64,000 nt of DNA from Polytrichum commune (lineage: Eukaryota; Streptophyta; Polytrichopsida; Polytrichales; Polytrichaceae), in the NCBI GenBank assembly GCA_950295325.1, contig OX485805.1, forward strand, positions 8,680,501 through 8,744,500, in the 5' to 3' direction. Position 1 is the first letter of the stretch, and each line of letters starts with the position of its first letter. The notes beneath the pieces are model-generated. The model made no database searches. It saw nothing but the letters and a program-made list of their open reading frames with translations, and was not told the DNA's origin. Positions 36,250-47,300 of this stretch are shown here, piece after piece. The position numbers and the translations under genes are program-made.

Positions 36250-37210
36250 TGGCCCTTGATTCAAAAGGGCTTAGGTCATTTGTTGGCCTAGCCAATTAGT
36301 ACCACAACTTCATTCGAGAGTTTTCTAAGGTTGCTAGGACCTTATTCAACTTATTGAGGAAAATGGCTATCCCAAGAGTGGGATGAGCCTTGTCACCAAG
36401 CCTTTGGGGGGCTAAAAAACAAGTTCTCTTCGCCGCCCGTGCTTAAGTTCGCGGACTTTGACAAACCTTTTGAGGTGCATGCGAGGGCGAGTGACTTTAG
36501 CATTGGTGGATGTTGAGGCAAAATGGATGGCCATTGCATATAAGAGCATGAATCTCGATGGTTGTCCGACCTTGTCCAACTTATGTAAGAAATGGCTATC
36601 CCAAAAGTGGGATGAGCTTTGCCACCAAGTCTTTAAGGAGCTTAAGACCAAGTTTTCTTCGCCGCCCGTGCTCAAGTTTGCGAAATTTGACAAACCTTTT
36701 GAGGTGCATACGGGGGCGAGTAACTTTACCATTGGCGGATGTTGATCCAAGATGGATGCCCATTGCATATGGGAGCATTAAGCTTAAAGGTTGTCAAACC
36801 TTGTGCGACTTGTGAAAGAAATGGCTATCCCAAGAGTGGGATGAGCCTTGCCACCAAGTCTTTGAGAAGCTTAAGAGCAAGTTCTCTTCGCCGCCCGTGC
36901 TCAAGTTCGCGGAGTTTGACAAACCTTTTGAGGTGCATACGGGGGCGAGTGACTTTACCATTGGTGGATGTTGAGGCAAGATGGATGGCCATGGCATATG
37001 AGAGCATGAAGCTCGATGGTTGTCCCACCTTGTGCGACTTGTGGAAGAAATGGCTATCCCAAGAGTGGGATGATGTTTGTCACGAGTCTTTGGGGAGCTT
37101 AACACCAAGTTCTCTTCGCCGCCCGTGCTCAAGTTCGCGGAGCTTGACAAACCTTTCGAGGTGCATACCGGGGTGAGTGCCTTTGCCAATGGTGGATTAT
37201 GTGTAAGATG
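36250..37210 (+). pseudogene. RT thumb and four-fold repeated RNase H start, copy II
   Basis: Begins with GLRSFVGLANQYHNFIREF-type sequence, then four tandem modules (about 36365, 36590, 36820 and 37045 onward) encoding SSPPVLKF and FDKPFEVHTGAS-like segments. Frames shift between modules. Copy I has the same four modules. Confidence 0.75.
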
Positions 37211-37611
37211 AATGGCCATTGCATATGGGAGCATAAAGCTCGATGGTTGTCAAAGAAGACAACCAACTCATGACAAAGAACTTCTTTGTCGTAGTGCATT
37301 GCTTGAAGATGTGGCGACACTATTTGGGGTCGCACAAAGCAAAGGTCTACATGGACAATGTGTCCTAAAAGAATTTTGACATTCAAGCGCAAGTAAGCGC
37401 CAAGTCATTGCGGTGGCATGATAGTTTGGCGCTTATGAAGGTGGATTTGATCCACAAACCGGACCGTAGAAATGTGGTGCCGGATGCGCGAAGTAGACCG
37501 GATGAGTTCCAAGCAATGAGAACCATCCAAACCTTGTGGCTAATGTGTGCCGGCGAAGGAAACTTGTGATGCAAGATACGGGAGGGGTAAATTTACTACC
37601 CCATAGCACAA

Positions 37612-38597
37612 ATGTTTTTAGGTGAGCTTCGCAAGAGCAAGGTGCTCAAAGAGGTTAAGTTGGTGGACGGATTGTTCAAGTGTAAACAAAGTTGGGTGTA
37701 TGTGCCACAAGGCAAGTTGAGGCTATCGGTTTTGAAGGAAGAATGTGATAGCCCTATTGCCGGCCATAGAGGAGAAAGAAAAAGCCGCCATAGAATGGTG
37801 TCATGGGGGTACCATTGGCGGTGCATAAAGAAGGATATAACCCACTTTGTGAAGGCTTGGATGAAGTCCCAAGTGAACCGAGCCTCTTACCAAAAGCAAG
37901 GCGGTTTCTTGCAACCGTTGCCTATCCCGTCGGGGCCATGGCATAGTATGTGCATGGACTTGATCACAAGTTTGTCGGAGTCACATGGGTATGATGCCAT
38001 CTTGTTGATGGTAGAGCGGTTTGCCAAGTTGGCACACATGGTGCCGATTGTGGGAACCGCCACCGCGTTGGAGACCGCATAGCCTTTTCTCAAAGGATGG
38101 TTGAGGCACCACGGGTTGCCAAGAGTGATTGTGTGGGATCAAGATCCAAAGTTCACAAGTGCATTTTCAATGCAATTCTCTAAGGAGGTCGGATGAAACT
38201 AAGGTTTACCACGGCCTTGCATTCCCAAATGAATGGGAAAGCGGAGCATGTGAATGTAGTCTTGAAGCAATACTTGAGGAACTTGGTGGGGGCGGACCAA
38301 GGAGATTGGGCGGTCTATGTGGGTCGAGCGGAGTGTAATTGCAATGTAGCCACGCACTTGGCTACCAAGGGGTGGTCTTTCGTGGTGGCTTATGGAGTGG
38401 ATGCGCTCCAACCTATTAACCTAGCTCTCGAGGGGGCACATTCAACACTAGAGTTCAACCAAGATGGTGAGGACTTGGCCAAGGATGGTAAACAAGTCTT
38501 GGAGATGACCAAGTTGTTGGTGGAGAAAGCCCGAAGGTGCTACGGAGTGCAAATCAATGCCGGAAGACGCGAAGTGGAGTATGAGGTGGGCCAATAA
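37612..38597 (+). pseudogene. Integrase remnant, copy II
   Basis: The zinc-finger-like segment retains HRGERKSRH but the second Cys pair is lost (KAWMKSQ where K-x-C-x2-C-Q is usual). The core start MDLITSLSESHGYD is followed by the TAG shared with copy I (38080-38082), then VWDQDPKFTSAF. A private one-base deletion near 38190 shifts frame; the last part is open again at 38193-38597. Confidence 0.85.
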
Positions 38598-38904
38598 GGT
38601 GTTGTTGAATGTGGACAACTTCACCTTGCCCAAAGGCCTTACTTCAAAAGTTCATGTCCAAAATTGGAGCTTCGTTTTCCATTGTGGAACAAGTGTTCAA
38701 GGACATGTATAAGTTGGAATTACCGCCGGAGATCAAAGTGCATCCGACATTTCATGTCTCATTACGAAAATCATTTTAGGACGACACCTTGTGGCACGAT
38801 CACAAGCAAGTGATTAGGCCACCTCCCGACCTTGTGGAGGTCATTTGGAACATGAGGTAGGAGGGCACCCTCAAGTGTAGGAAACCCAAGTGAAAATGAA
38901 AAAA

Positions 38905-39058
38905 ATGTACAAAAGAGTACTTGGTGAAATGGTGAGGATACCATGAAAAAGAAACCGCTTGGGTGGCGGCAAGAGACATGGTAAACACCAATGAATTGGT
39001 GAAGCACTTTGAAGAAACTAAGGCTAAGGATTCCAATAAAATGAAGCGTAGGCATTGA
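38905..39058 (+). pseudogene. C-terminal chromodomain remnant, copy II
   Basis: In the frame reading EYLVKW-x-GYHEKETAWV the segment matches a chromodomain core, followed by NTNELVKHFEE. Stops interrupt it. Its position after integrase classifies the family as a chromovirus. Confidence 0.65.
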
Positions 39059-39857
39059 TGAGGACATCAATCTCCTTTAGTGGGGGAGAGACGCTAGTAG
39101 CACACTTAGCTTCGAGGTTAATTATGCCACAACATGAACTTGTTCTTTGGCTTGAGGGAATAAAGTCCAAACTTTAGTGGTGCAAAGAGAAAAGTATGAG
39201 ATGAGGTCCTAGTCTTGTACTTGTGCTTGGTTAATGGAAGAGGGGGAATAGATATGCCAAACTAGGTTGGGTAAGCCGAGTAATTGGGGGCCATGGCTTG
39301 GAGGGGCCTTGGATAAAACCAAGAAACTTCTTTGTTATGGGCTTGTCCGGACAGGGGCAAGGTGATGGCGCGTGCTCATAAAAGTGCTACCCGCGAGCTA
39401 ACGAGAGTTGGCGCATGGGAGTCATGAACCCATGTCTCGAAAGAGCAAAGTGGGAACCGAGTCGGGCGGGACTTGGCATCACCCCCGTGCGATCGAGGCG
39501 TGGCTTAACAATGGAAAGCCATCTCGGAGTTGCAACCGAGACAACTTAGTGGAAGCGTTGAGGTCTCGCCTAGATGTGTCACGTTAGGCTAGTGGAGCCT
39601 AACGGGGGAGGCCCCAAAGGAGGGGCAACCCAAGTGAGTCCCAAAGTAGGTGGGTCTAGTATAGGTTAGGTCCTTGGAGGAGTTCCAAGGTCGCTAACGG
39701 AACACCTAGTAACGACACCTTTGGGACTATGCCAAATTTGAAGATGCATTGTGGGGGTCGCGCCCTAAGGTAAACACAATGCCGCACCATAGAGGATGGC
39801 AACTTGAGAATTGGTGTGCCGACTACGAGTATAGTCGATGAGGGCATCGACTCCGTT

Positions 39858-39870
39858 TGGTGGGGGTGAG
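39858..39870 (+). promoter_or_regulatory. Polypurine tract before the 3' LTR
   Basis: GGTGGGGGTGAG sits immediately upstream of the 3' LTR. The 800 bp before it (39060-39857) show no coding sequence; a second purine tract, AGTGGGGGAGAGA, lies near 39080. Confidence 0.75.
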
Positions 39871-40850
39871 TGTCGCGCACCTCTCCATGAGGAGTGCCCG
39901 AAACACCATGGGCACAAGGGGGACCCCGGAGTGACACCCGGGACTTGTGGCGCCATTGGTGAGAGGGCCCAAGTGATCCTAGTGTGGGTGAGGGCCCCGG
40001 GCGTTGGGAACGCCTCCCACCCACGGAGACTAGGAGGCACAAGGGTAAGGCCATGAGCTATGCGTAGCTCATGGCGTGGTGATTCTAGAATGCTCAAGAT
40101 CACCTCAATCGGAGGTGTGAGCTAGGAGTTATGGCCATTTGAGTGGGGTGCTGTCCCGGGACAGCGCCCTGGTACAGCAGTGCCTGGGAGTGATTCCCGG
40201 GACTGCCAAGGTTCAAACAGGCATAACTTCCTCAAGCCTTGTCCGAATGGGGCAAGCGAGGAGTCCATCGGCATCTACGTGAAGCGTTCATGAGGATGGA
40301 GTGGTTGGTTGTTATGATCAGACATCATACAAGGAAGTTATGATGGTCTGAAGCTGCTGGGGGGGTTCTAGGCCCAGCAGCTAAGGGAAAATGTCCACTT
40401 GGCCCCAACTCTTGGTAGAGAGACAAGAGGTTGGTTGGCGGTGGGATAGGGGCTCCGTGTAGAGTCCTAGAGGCTTATATGGGTGAGGTGGTGTGGCCTC
40501 ACCCACCCGAGGCCGAACGGCAAGGCCTCCATGGGCTTTGGCCTAATGTGAGGCCATAGTTGCCTAGTATGCTTCGGGTTGTTGTAGTGTTGCTCCGGCA
40601 ACGCGATGATCAACATAGGATTGGACTTCCATGGATGGAAGTCCACATTGGGGAAATGGGTTACCGATTAAGGGGTGAGTCCCGAAAGTAAAGTAGGAGG
40701 GTTGGTTCCCTCTTATGAATTATTGGTCCGGGGTAAGAGGAGCTATCCATTAGCATGGCGGAATGCGAAGGGTTAGCGCTCGTAACCTTTGCTAGAATTG
40801 AAAATTGGCAAGATGGTCAAGGGGGGGGGGGGCTAGCAAGGGTTGCGACA
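39871..40850 (+). repeat. 3' LTR of chromovirus copy II
   Basis: 980 bp, near-identical to the 5' LTR apart from an expanded G run (40821-40832) and about five substitutions. Two of these (CGTAGATG to CGTTCATG) break a hairpin; the solo LTR at 53417 shares that change. Confidence 0.95.
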
Positions 40851-42302
40851 GCAGTGGTTGCCCCGTGGAGAGGTCTGAGGTGAGGTCAAAAAGGTTTATT
40901 TTGTGGTTATATGAATTATGTAGTCATCATATGAAGTGAGGGGTGCTTGTTTGTGAGGTCTCACGTAAGGCCTAAAGGACATTGTCGGATCCGACAAAGC
41001 ATCGAAGACCAAGTTGAGAACCTCTAAATACTTAGAAATTTGGATATATGAAATAGTGGGTTGACTTAAATGTGGCCTTAGTTAGGTCTTGAATGAGGTC
41101 TGAGATGTTGAATTTTGTGGCACACTGAGTAAGGGGCTGACTTTGATGTGGCTTAGTTAGGTCTTTAATGAGGCTCAAAGTGTTGATTTTGTGGCTAACT
41201 GAGCAAGGGGGCTGACTGAAATGAGGTATTAGTTAGTACTTAGGGATTCAAATTTCTGGCCATGTGGTTGAGGGGTGCTTGTTTGGGAGGTCACAGGTTA
41301 GGCCTAGAGGGCATTGTCGGATCCGACAAAGCATCCAAGACCAGCCTGAGAACCTCACAATACTTGGAATGTGGGTAACTGAGTAGGGGCTGACTTTGAT
41401 GTGGCCTTAGTTAGGTTTTGAATGAGGCTGAAATTGTTGATTTTGTGGCTAAATGAGGAGGTTATTCACTGAGATGTGGCCTTAGTTAGGTCTTGAAGGA
41501 GGCTCAAATTGTTGATTTTGTGGCTAAATGAGTAAGTTATTCACTGAGATATGGCCTTAGTTAGGTCTTGAATGAGGTCTGAGATGTTGAATTTTGTGGC
41601 TCATTGAGTAAGGGGCTGACTTTGATGTGGCTTAGTTAGGTCTTTAATGAGGCTCAAAGTGTTGATTTTGTGGCTAACTGAGGAAGGGGGCTGACTGAAA
41701 TGAGGCATTAGTTAGTACTTAGGGATTCAAATTTCTGGCCATGTGGTTGAGGGGTGTTTGTTTGGGAGGTCACAGGTTAGGCCTAGAGGGCATTGTCGGA
41801 TCCGACAAAGCATCCAAGTCCAAGTTGAGAACCTCTAAATAATTAGAAATTTGGCTATATGAAATAGTGGGTTGACTTAAATGTGGCCTTAGTTAGATAT
41901 TGAATGAGGTGTGAGATGTTGATTTTGTGGATAACTGAGTAAGGGGCTGACTTAGATGTGGCTTAGTTACGTCTTTAATGAGGATCAAAGTGTTCATTTT
42001 CATGCTAACTGAGTAAGGGGCAAGACTGAAATGTGGTCTTAGTTAGTACTTAGGGATTCAAATTTCTGGTCATATGGTTGAGGGGTGCATGTGTGGGAGG
42101 CCACAGGTTAGGCCTAGAGGGCATTGTCGGATCCGACAAAGCATCCAAGACCAGCCTGAGAACCTCACAATACTTGGAATGTGGGTAACTGAGTAGGGGT
42201 TGACTTTGATGTGGCCTTAGTTAGGTTTTGAATGAGGCTGAAATTGTTGATTTTGTGGCTAAATGAGGACGTTATTCACTGAGATATGGCCTTAGTTAGG
42301 TC

Positions 42303-44314
42303 TGTCGAGGTCACCTTCAAACCCTCGGCAACTTAGACGGTGTAACCCGCTGCTGACCGGTTTACATGGAAGTTACTCCTACCAAAATTAGATCCTCTTG
42401 TATTTCAATACTTGTGAAGGTGTCCGTACTCTCTTTGTTAACTCAATCTTGTAACCTATAATTTTAATGCTCCTTGTATCCTCATGAAGTCATTGACCTA
42501 AGATTGTAAGTTCATGTTCCCCGACATCTAATCTTAAGGTGTTCCTAAGAACCTAGTTCCTAATCACCTATTATATCTTGCATCTTTCATGGCTTGAAGG
42601 ATTCGCAAGATATTCTTATCCCAAATCCGGAATGTGGTATTAAAGTCTCTTTCTAAATCTCTAAGGAGAAAGTAGCCTAAGCTTTCAAGCTTATGTTCCC
42701 CGAAATCTTAATGTCAAGGTTAAGTGTTTTAGAAGAAACTCTTACTCTTACATACAATATCTTTCATGGTTTGAATGATCATAAAATATTCTTAGTCCAT
42801 TTCAATATTCTAAAAATATGTATTCATGATAGAGTTATAAGTCTTTGAAAGTCAAACATACTCCCTCACTAAAGTACATTTATAAGATTTCATTCTTCTA
42901 CTCAATTCCTAGAGTTCGCATAATTTACATGAATGCTTTCATCAAATGTTTGTTCCACTTTCTATTCCAACTTTATTCCTAAATCTTTCGTCATGATTTA
43001 GGTTCCTCCTTAAAACAATGATGTAAGGGTAAATGAGTTGAAATCCTAATCTTGCTCGAGTTGATAGGTTGATGTGATTCAAATTGCCGGCCGCATTCCT
43101 CTCCTTGTAATGATTCCGAATTTGATATTTCCCGCGTCTCGTCCAATGGTACTAACTCCAAAACTTAGCTTATTCCATCACTAATTTTCCTCAAATAACT
43201 CTAAGTGCTAATTACGGCCTTGTGTCGTAGTTTCTTCAAGTATTTCTAAGATTTCTCAAACGGTCTTCCGTGTAAGTTAACTACTTTCCAAGTACAATCA
43301 ATATTTCCAAAGTTCCTTCGGCTCCCAAGTTTTCCAACATTCTAAATTTCTATGGATCCTTGATCCTCTTGTGTTTGGAGCAACCCTAGGATATTTCCAA
43401 TCCTCTAATGTTCTAGCTAAACTCAAGGATAATATTCCAATCCTTAAGTCTTCAAACTTATCAACTAACTCCGCTAAGTCTTCAAGTTCGCCAATTAAAC
43501 TCTTAGGTCTTCAATTCCGCCAACTAAGTTCTTAAGTCTTCAAGCTTGCGATGATGCCTTGACGCTCACGTGAGATATGTCCTAATGATTATGAGGTGCT
43601 ATAGGGTCTTTTAGTGCCCCTTTAAATAGGGTGTGAAATCTATTAACTTCCTATTAGGCGGTTAGGCCTTAGTCCCTTATTACCATATGTGCTGATTCGG
43701 CTATTTCTAGTCCTGTATCTACCAATAGTCTAATTTTAGGTTCAGACAGTATATTAACAGTAACTGCACGTGCCAAATTTAGATGTGCGGATGGAATACA
43801 TTTTGGGGTATGTCTTGTGCATGTACATGTGCCATTTAGGAGTTGGTTACAACTTCCCCTAATTCTCATTCATCTATACTCCAACTCTATCCCTCTATGT
43901 CTCCATCCCCTCTAACTTTTTAGCTAATCTACTAAGTAGCTCTCTAACCTGGTAGTGGGAGAGTTTTACTAAAAGGTTCACTTAATGGGTAACCCTAAAT
44001 CTATTGCTTGCCCCCGATAACATGCTAGGTGGGGCCCATAAAACGTGGTGTCCCGGCCCCCCCCCTTCAAACTCACAGCCCTCCAGTCCTCCGCCGCGGG
44101 CTCGCAACTCCTTTTCCGTTGGGCTCCTAGCCCCTTTTGCCACGTGGTCTGTCTGTCTCTCTCTCTCTCTCCCCTGGCCGGCTCTCAGTCATTTCTCGAG
44201 TCTTCCGCTCCTGCTCCGAACGGCTCCTCACCCACCGTTGTCTTGAGTTCGCACAACCAAACTCCTTTCTGGCTGAGTGTTTTCCTGTCAATCTGGAGCC
44301 TGGAGGGGTCTACA
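42303..44314. repeat. Solo LTR, second family, TSD AGGTC
   Basis: A 2012-bp block, TGTCGAGGTCACC...GGTCTACA, interrupts an array unit. Perfect duplication AGGTC at 42298-42302 and 44315-44319; removing the block restores the unit phrase TTAGTTAGGTCTTGAATGAG. It contains a CT microsatellite (44150-44170). No coding sequence; orientation not determined. Confidence 0.88.
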
Positions 44315-47300
44315 AGGTCTTGAATGAGGTCTGAGATGTTGAATTTGTGGCTCACTGAGTAAGGGGCTGACTTTGATGTGGCTTAGTTAGGTCTTTAATG
44401 AGGCTCAAAGTGTTGATTTTGTGGCTAACTGAGGAAGGGGGCTGACTGAAATGAGGCATTAGTTAGTACTTAGGGGTTCAAATTTCTGGCCATGTGGTTG
44501 AGGGGTGTTTGTTTGGGAGGTCACAGGTTAGGCCTAGAGGGCATTGTCGGATCCGACAAAGCATCCAAGACGAGCCTGAGAACCTCACAATACTTGGAAT
44601 GTGCGTAACTGAATAGGGGCTGACTTTGATGTGGCCTTAGTTAGGTTTTGAATGAGGCTGAAATTGTTGATTTTGTGGCTTTATGAGGAGGTTATTCACT
44701 GAGATGTGGCCTTAGTTAGGTTTTGAATGAGGTTGAAATTGTTGATTTTGTGGCTAAATGAGGAGGTTATTCACTGAGATGTGGCCTTAGTTAGGTCTTG
44801 AATGAGGCTCAAATTGTTGCTTTTGTGGCTAAATGAGTAAGTTATTCACTGAGATATGGCCTTAGTAAAGTCTTGAATGAGGTCTGAGATGTTGAATTTT
44901 GTGGCTCACTGAGTAAGGGGCTGACTTTGATGTGGCTTAGTTAGGTCTTTAATGAGGCTCAAAGTGTTGGTTTCGTGGTTAACTGAGGCAGGGGGCTGAT
45001 TGAAATGAGGCATTAGTTAGTACTTAGGGATTCAAATTTCTGGCCATATGGTTGAGGGGTGCATGTTTGGGAGGTCACAGGTTAGGCCTAGAGGGCATTG
45101 TCGGATCCGACAAAGCATCCAAGACCTAGTTGAGAACCTCTAAATACTTAGAAATTTGGCTACATGAAATAGTGGGTTGACTTAAATGTGGCCTTAGTTA
45201 GTTATTGAATGAAGTGTGAGATGTTGATTTTGTGGATAACTGAGTAAGGGGCTGACTTAGATGTGGCTTAGTTACGTCTTTAATGATGCTCAAAGTGTTC
45301 ATTTTCATGCTAACTGAGTAAGGGGCAAGACTGAAATGTGGCCTTTGTAAGTACTTAGGGATTCAAATTTCTGGCCATAGGGTTGAGGGGTGCATGTTTG
45401 TGAGGTCTCAGGTAAGGCCTATAGGGCATTGTCGGATCCGACAAAGCATCCAAAACCAAATTGAGAACCTCTAAAAAGTTAGAGATTTGGCTATATGAAC
45501 TAGGGGGTTGACTTAAATGTAGCCCTAGTGTGGCCATTAATGAGGTCTGAATGTTGATTTTGTGGCTAATTGAGTAAGGGGGCTGACTTTAATGTGGCCT
45601 TAGTTTGGTCTTTATAATCCAAATTTCTGGCCATATGGTTGAGGGGCGCATGTTTGTGAGGTCTCAGGTAAGGCCTATAGGGCATTGTCGGATCCGACAA
45701 AGCATCCAAGACCAAGTTGAGAACCTCTAAAAACTTGGAAATTTGGCTATATGAACTAGGGGGTTGACTTAAATGTAGCCTTAGTGTGTCAATTACTTAG
45801 GTCTGAAATGTTGATTTTGTGGCTAATTGAGTAAGGGGCTGACTTTAATGTGGCCTTAGTTAGGTCTTTATAATCCAAATCTCTGGCCATATAGTTGATG
45901 GGTGAATGTTTGTGAGGTCTCAGGTTACGCCTAATGGGCATTGTCGGATCCGACAAAGCATCCAAGACCAAGTTGAGAACCTCTAATGTAGCTTTAGTAT
46001 GGCCATTAATGAGGTCTGAAATTGTTGAATTTTTGGCTAACTGAGGAAGGGGCTGACGTTAATGTGGCCTTGGTTAGTTCGTAGGGATTCAAATTTCTGG
46101 CCAAATGGTTGAGGGGTGGTTGTTTGTGAGGTCTCAGGTTAGGCCTTAAGGGCATTGTCAGATCCGACAAAGCATCCCAGACGAAGCTGAGAACCTCTAA
46201 AAACTTGGAAAGTTGGCTTAGTATGGCCTTGAATGAGGTCTGAAAAATTCATTTTGTGGCTAACTCCATAAGTGAATTGACTTTAATGTGGCCTTAGTTA
46301 GGTCTTTATAATCCAAATTTCTGGCCATATGGTTGAGGGGTGCATGTTTGGGAGGTCTCAGGTAAGGCCTATAGGGCATTGTCGGATCCGACAAAGCATC
46401 CGATAACAACCTCATAACCTCTAATGTAGCCTTAATGTGGCCATTAATGAGGTCTGAAATGTTGATTTTGTGGGTAACTGTGTAAGGGACTGACTTTAAT
46501 ATGGCCTTAGTTAGTTCTTAGAGATACAAATTTTTGGCCATATGGTTGAGGGTGCTTGTTTGTGAGGTCTCAGGTAAGGCCTGTAGGGCATTGTCGGATC
46601 CGACAAAGGATCCGATAACAACCTCAGAACCTCTAATGTAGCCTTAATGTGGCCATTAATGAGGTCTGAAATGTTGATTTTGTGGGTAATTGTGTAAGGG
46701 ACTGACTTTAATATGGCCTTAGTTAGTTCTTAGAGATACAAATTTCTGGCCATATGGTTGAGGGTGCATGTTTGTGAGGTCTCAGGTAAGGCATAAAGGG
46801 CATTGTCGGATCCGACAAAGCATCCAAAACCAAATTGAGAACCTCTAAAAAGTTAGAGATTTGGCTATATGAACTAGGGGGTTGACTTAAATGTAGCCTT
46901 AATGTGGCCATTAATGAGGTCTGAATGTTGATTTTGTGGCTAACTGAGTAAGGGATGAGTTTAATGTGGCCTTAGTTAGGTCTTTATAATCCAAATTTCT
47001 GGCCATATAGTTGAGGGGTGCATGTTTGTGAGGTCTCAGGTAAGGCATAAAGGGCATTGTCAGATCCGACAAGGCATAAGGGACCAAGTTGAGAACCTCT
47101 AAAAAGTTATAAAATGGCTATATGAACTAGTCGGTTCACTTTAATGTTGCCTTAGTGTGGTCTTTATAATCCAAATTTCTGGCCATATAGTTGAGGGGTG
47201 CATGTTTGTGAGGTCTCAGGTTACGCCTAATGGGCATTGTCGGATCCGACAATGCCTCTAAGACCAAGTTGAGAACCTCTAATGTAGCTTTAGTATGGCC

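Larger units (their letters stand above)
33857..40850 (+). mobile_element. Ty3/gypsy chromovirus copy II, full length, TSD GCAGT
   Basis: Two LTRs (33857-34831 and 39871-40850) bound about 5.0 kb of internal sequence, with perfect 5-bp target duplications GCAGT at 33852-33856 and 40851-40855. By eye the LTRs differ at about five bases plus a G-run length difference (7 versus 12), which suggests a recent insertion. The internal region nevertheless has no intact gene: the RT palm is missing, an RNase H segment is repeated four times, and stops are shared with copy I. It is therefore probably a non-autonomous family moved by enzymes supplied from elsewhere. Confidence 0.93.

Noticed and set aside
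43660-44330. Possible genes inside the 2-kb solo LTR (several 60-100 codon frames)
   Set aside because: Low-complexity Ser/Leu/Pro frames over a pyrimidine-rich CT tract, overlapping in all frames, with no recognisable domain.
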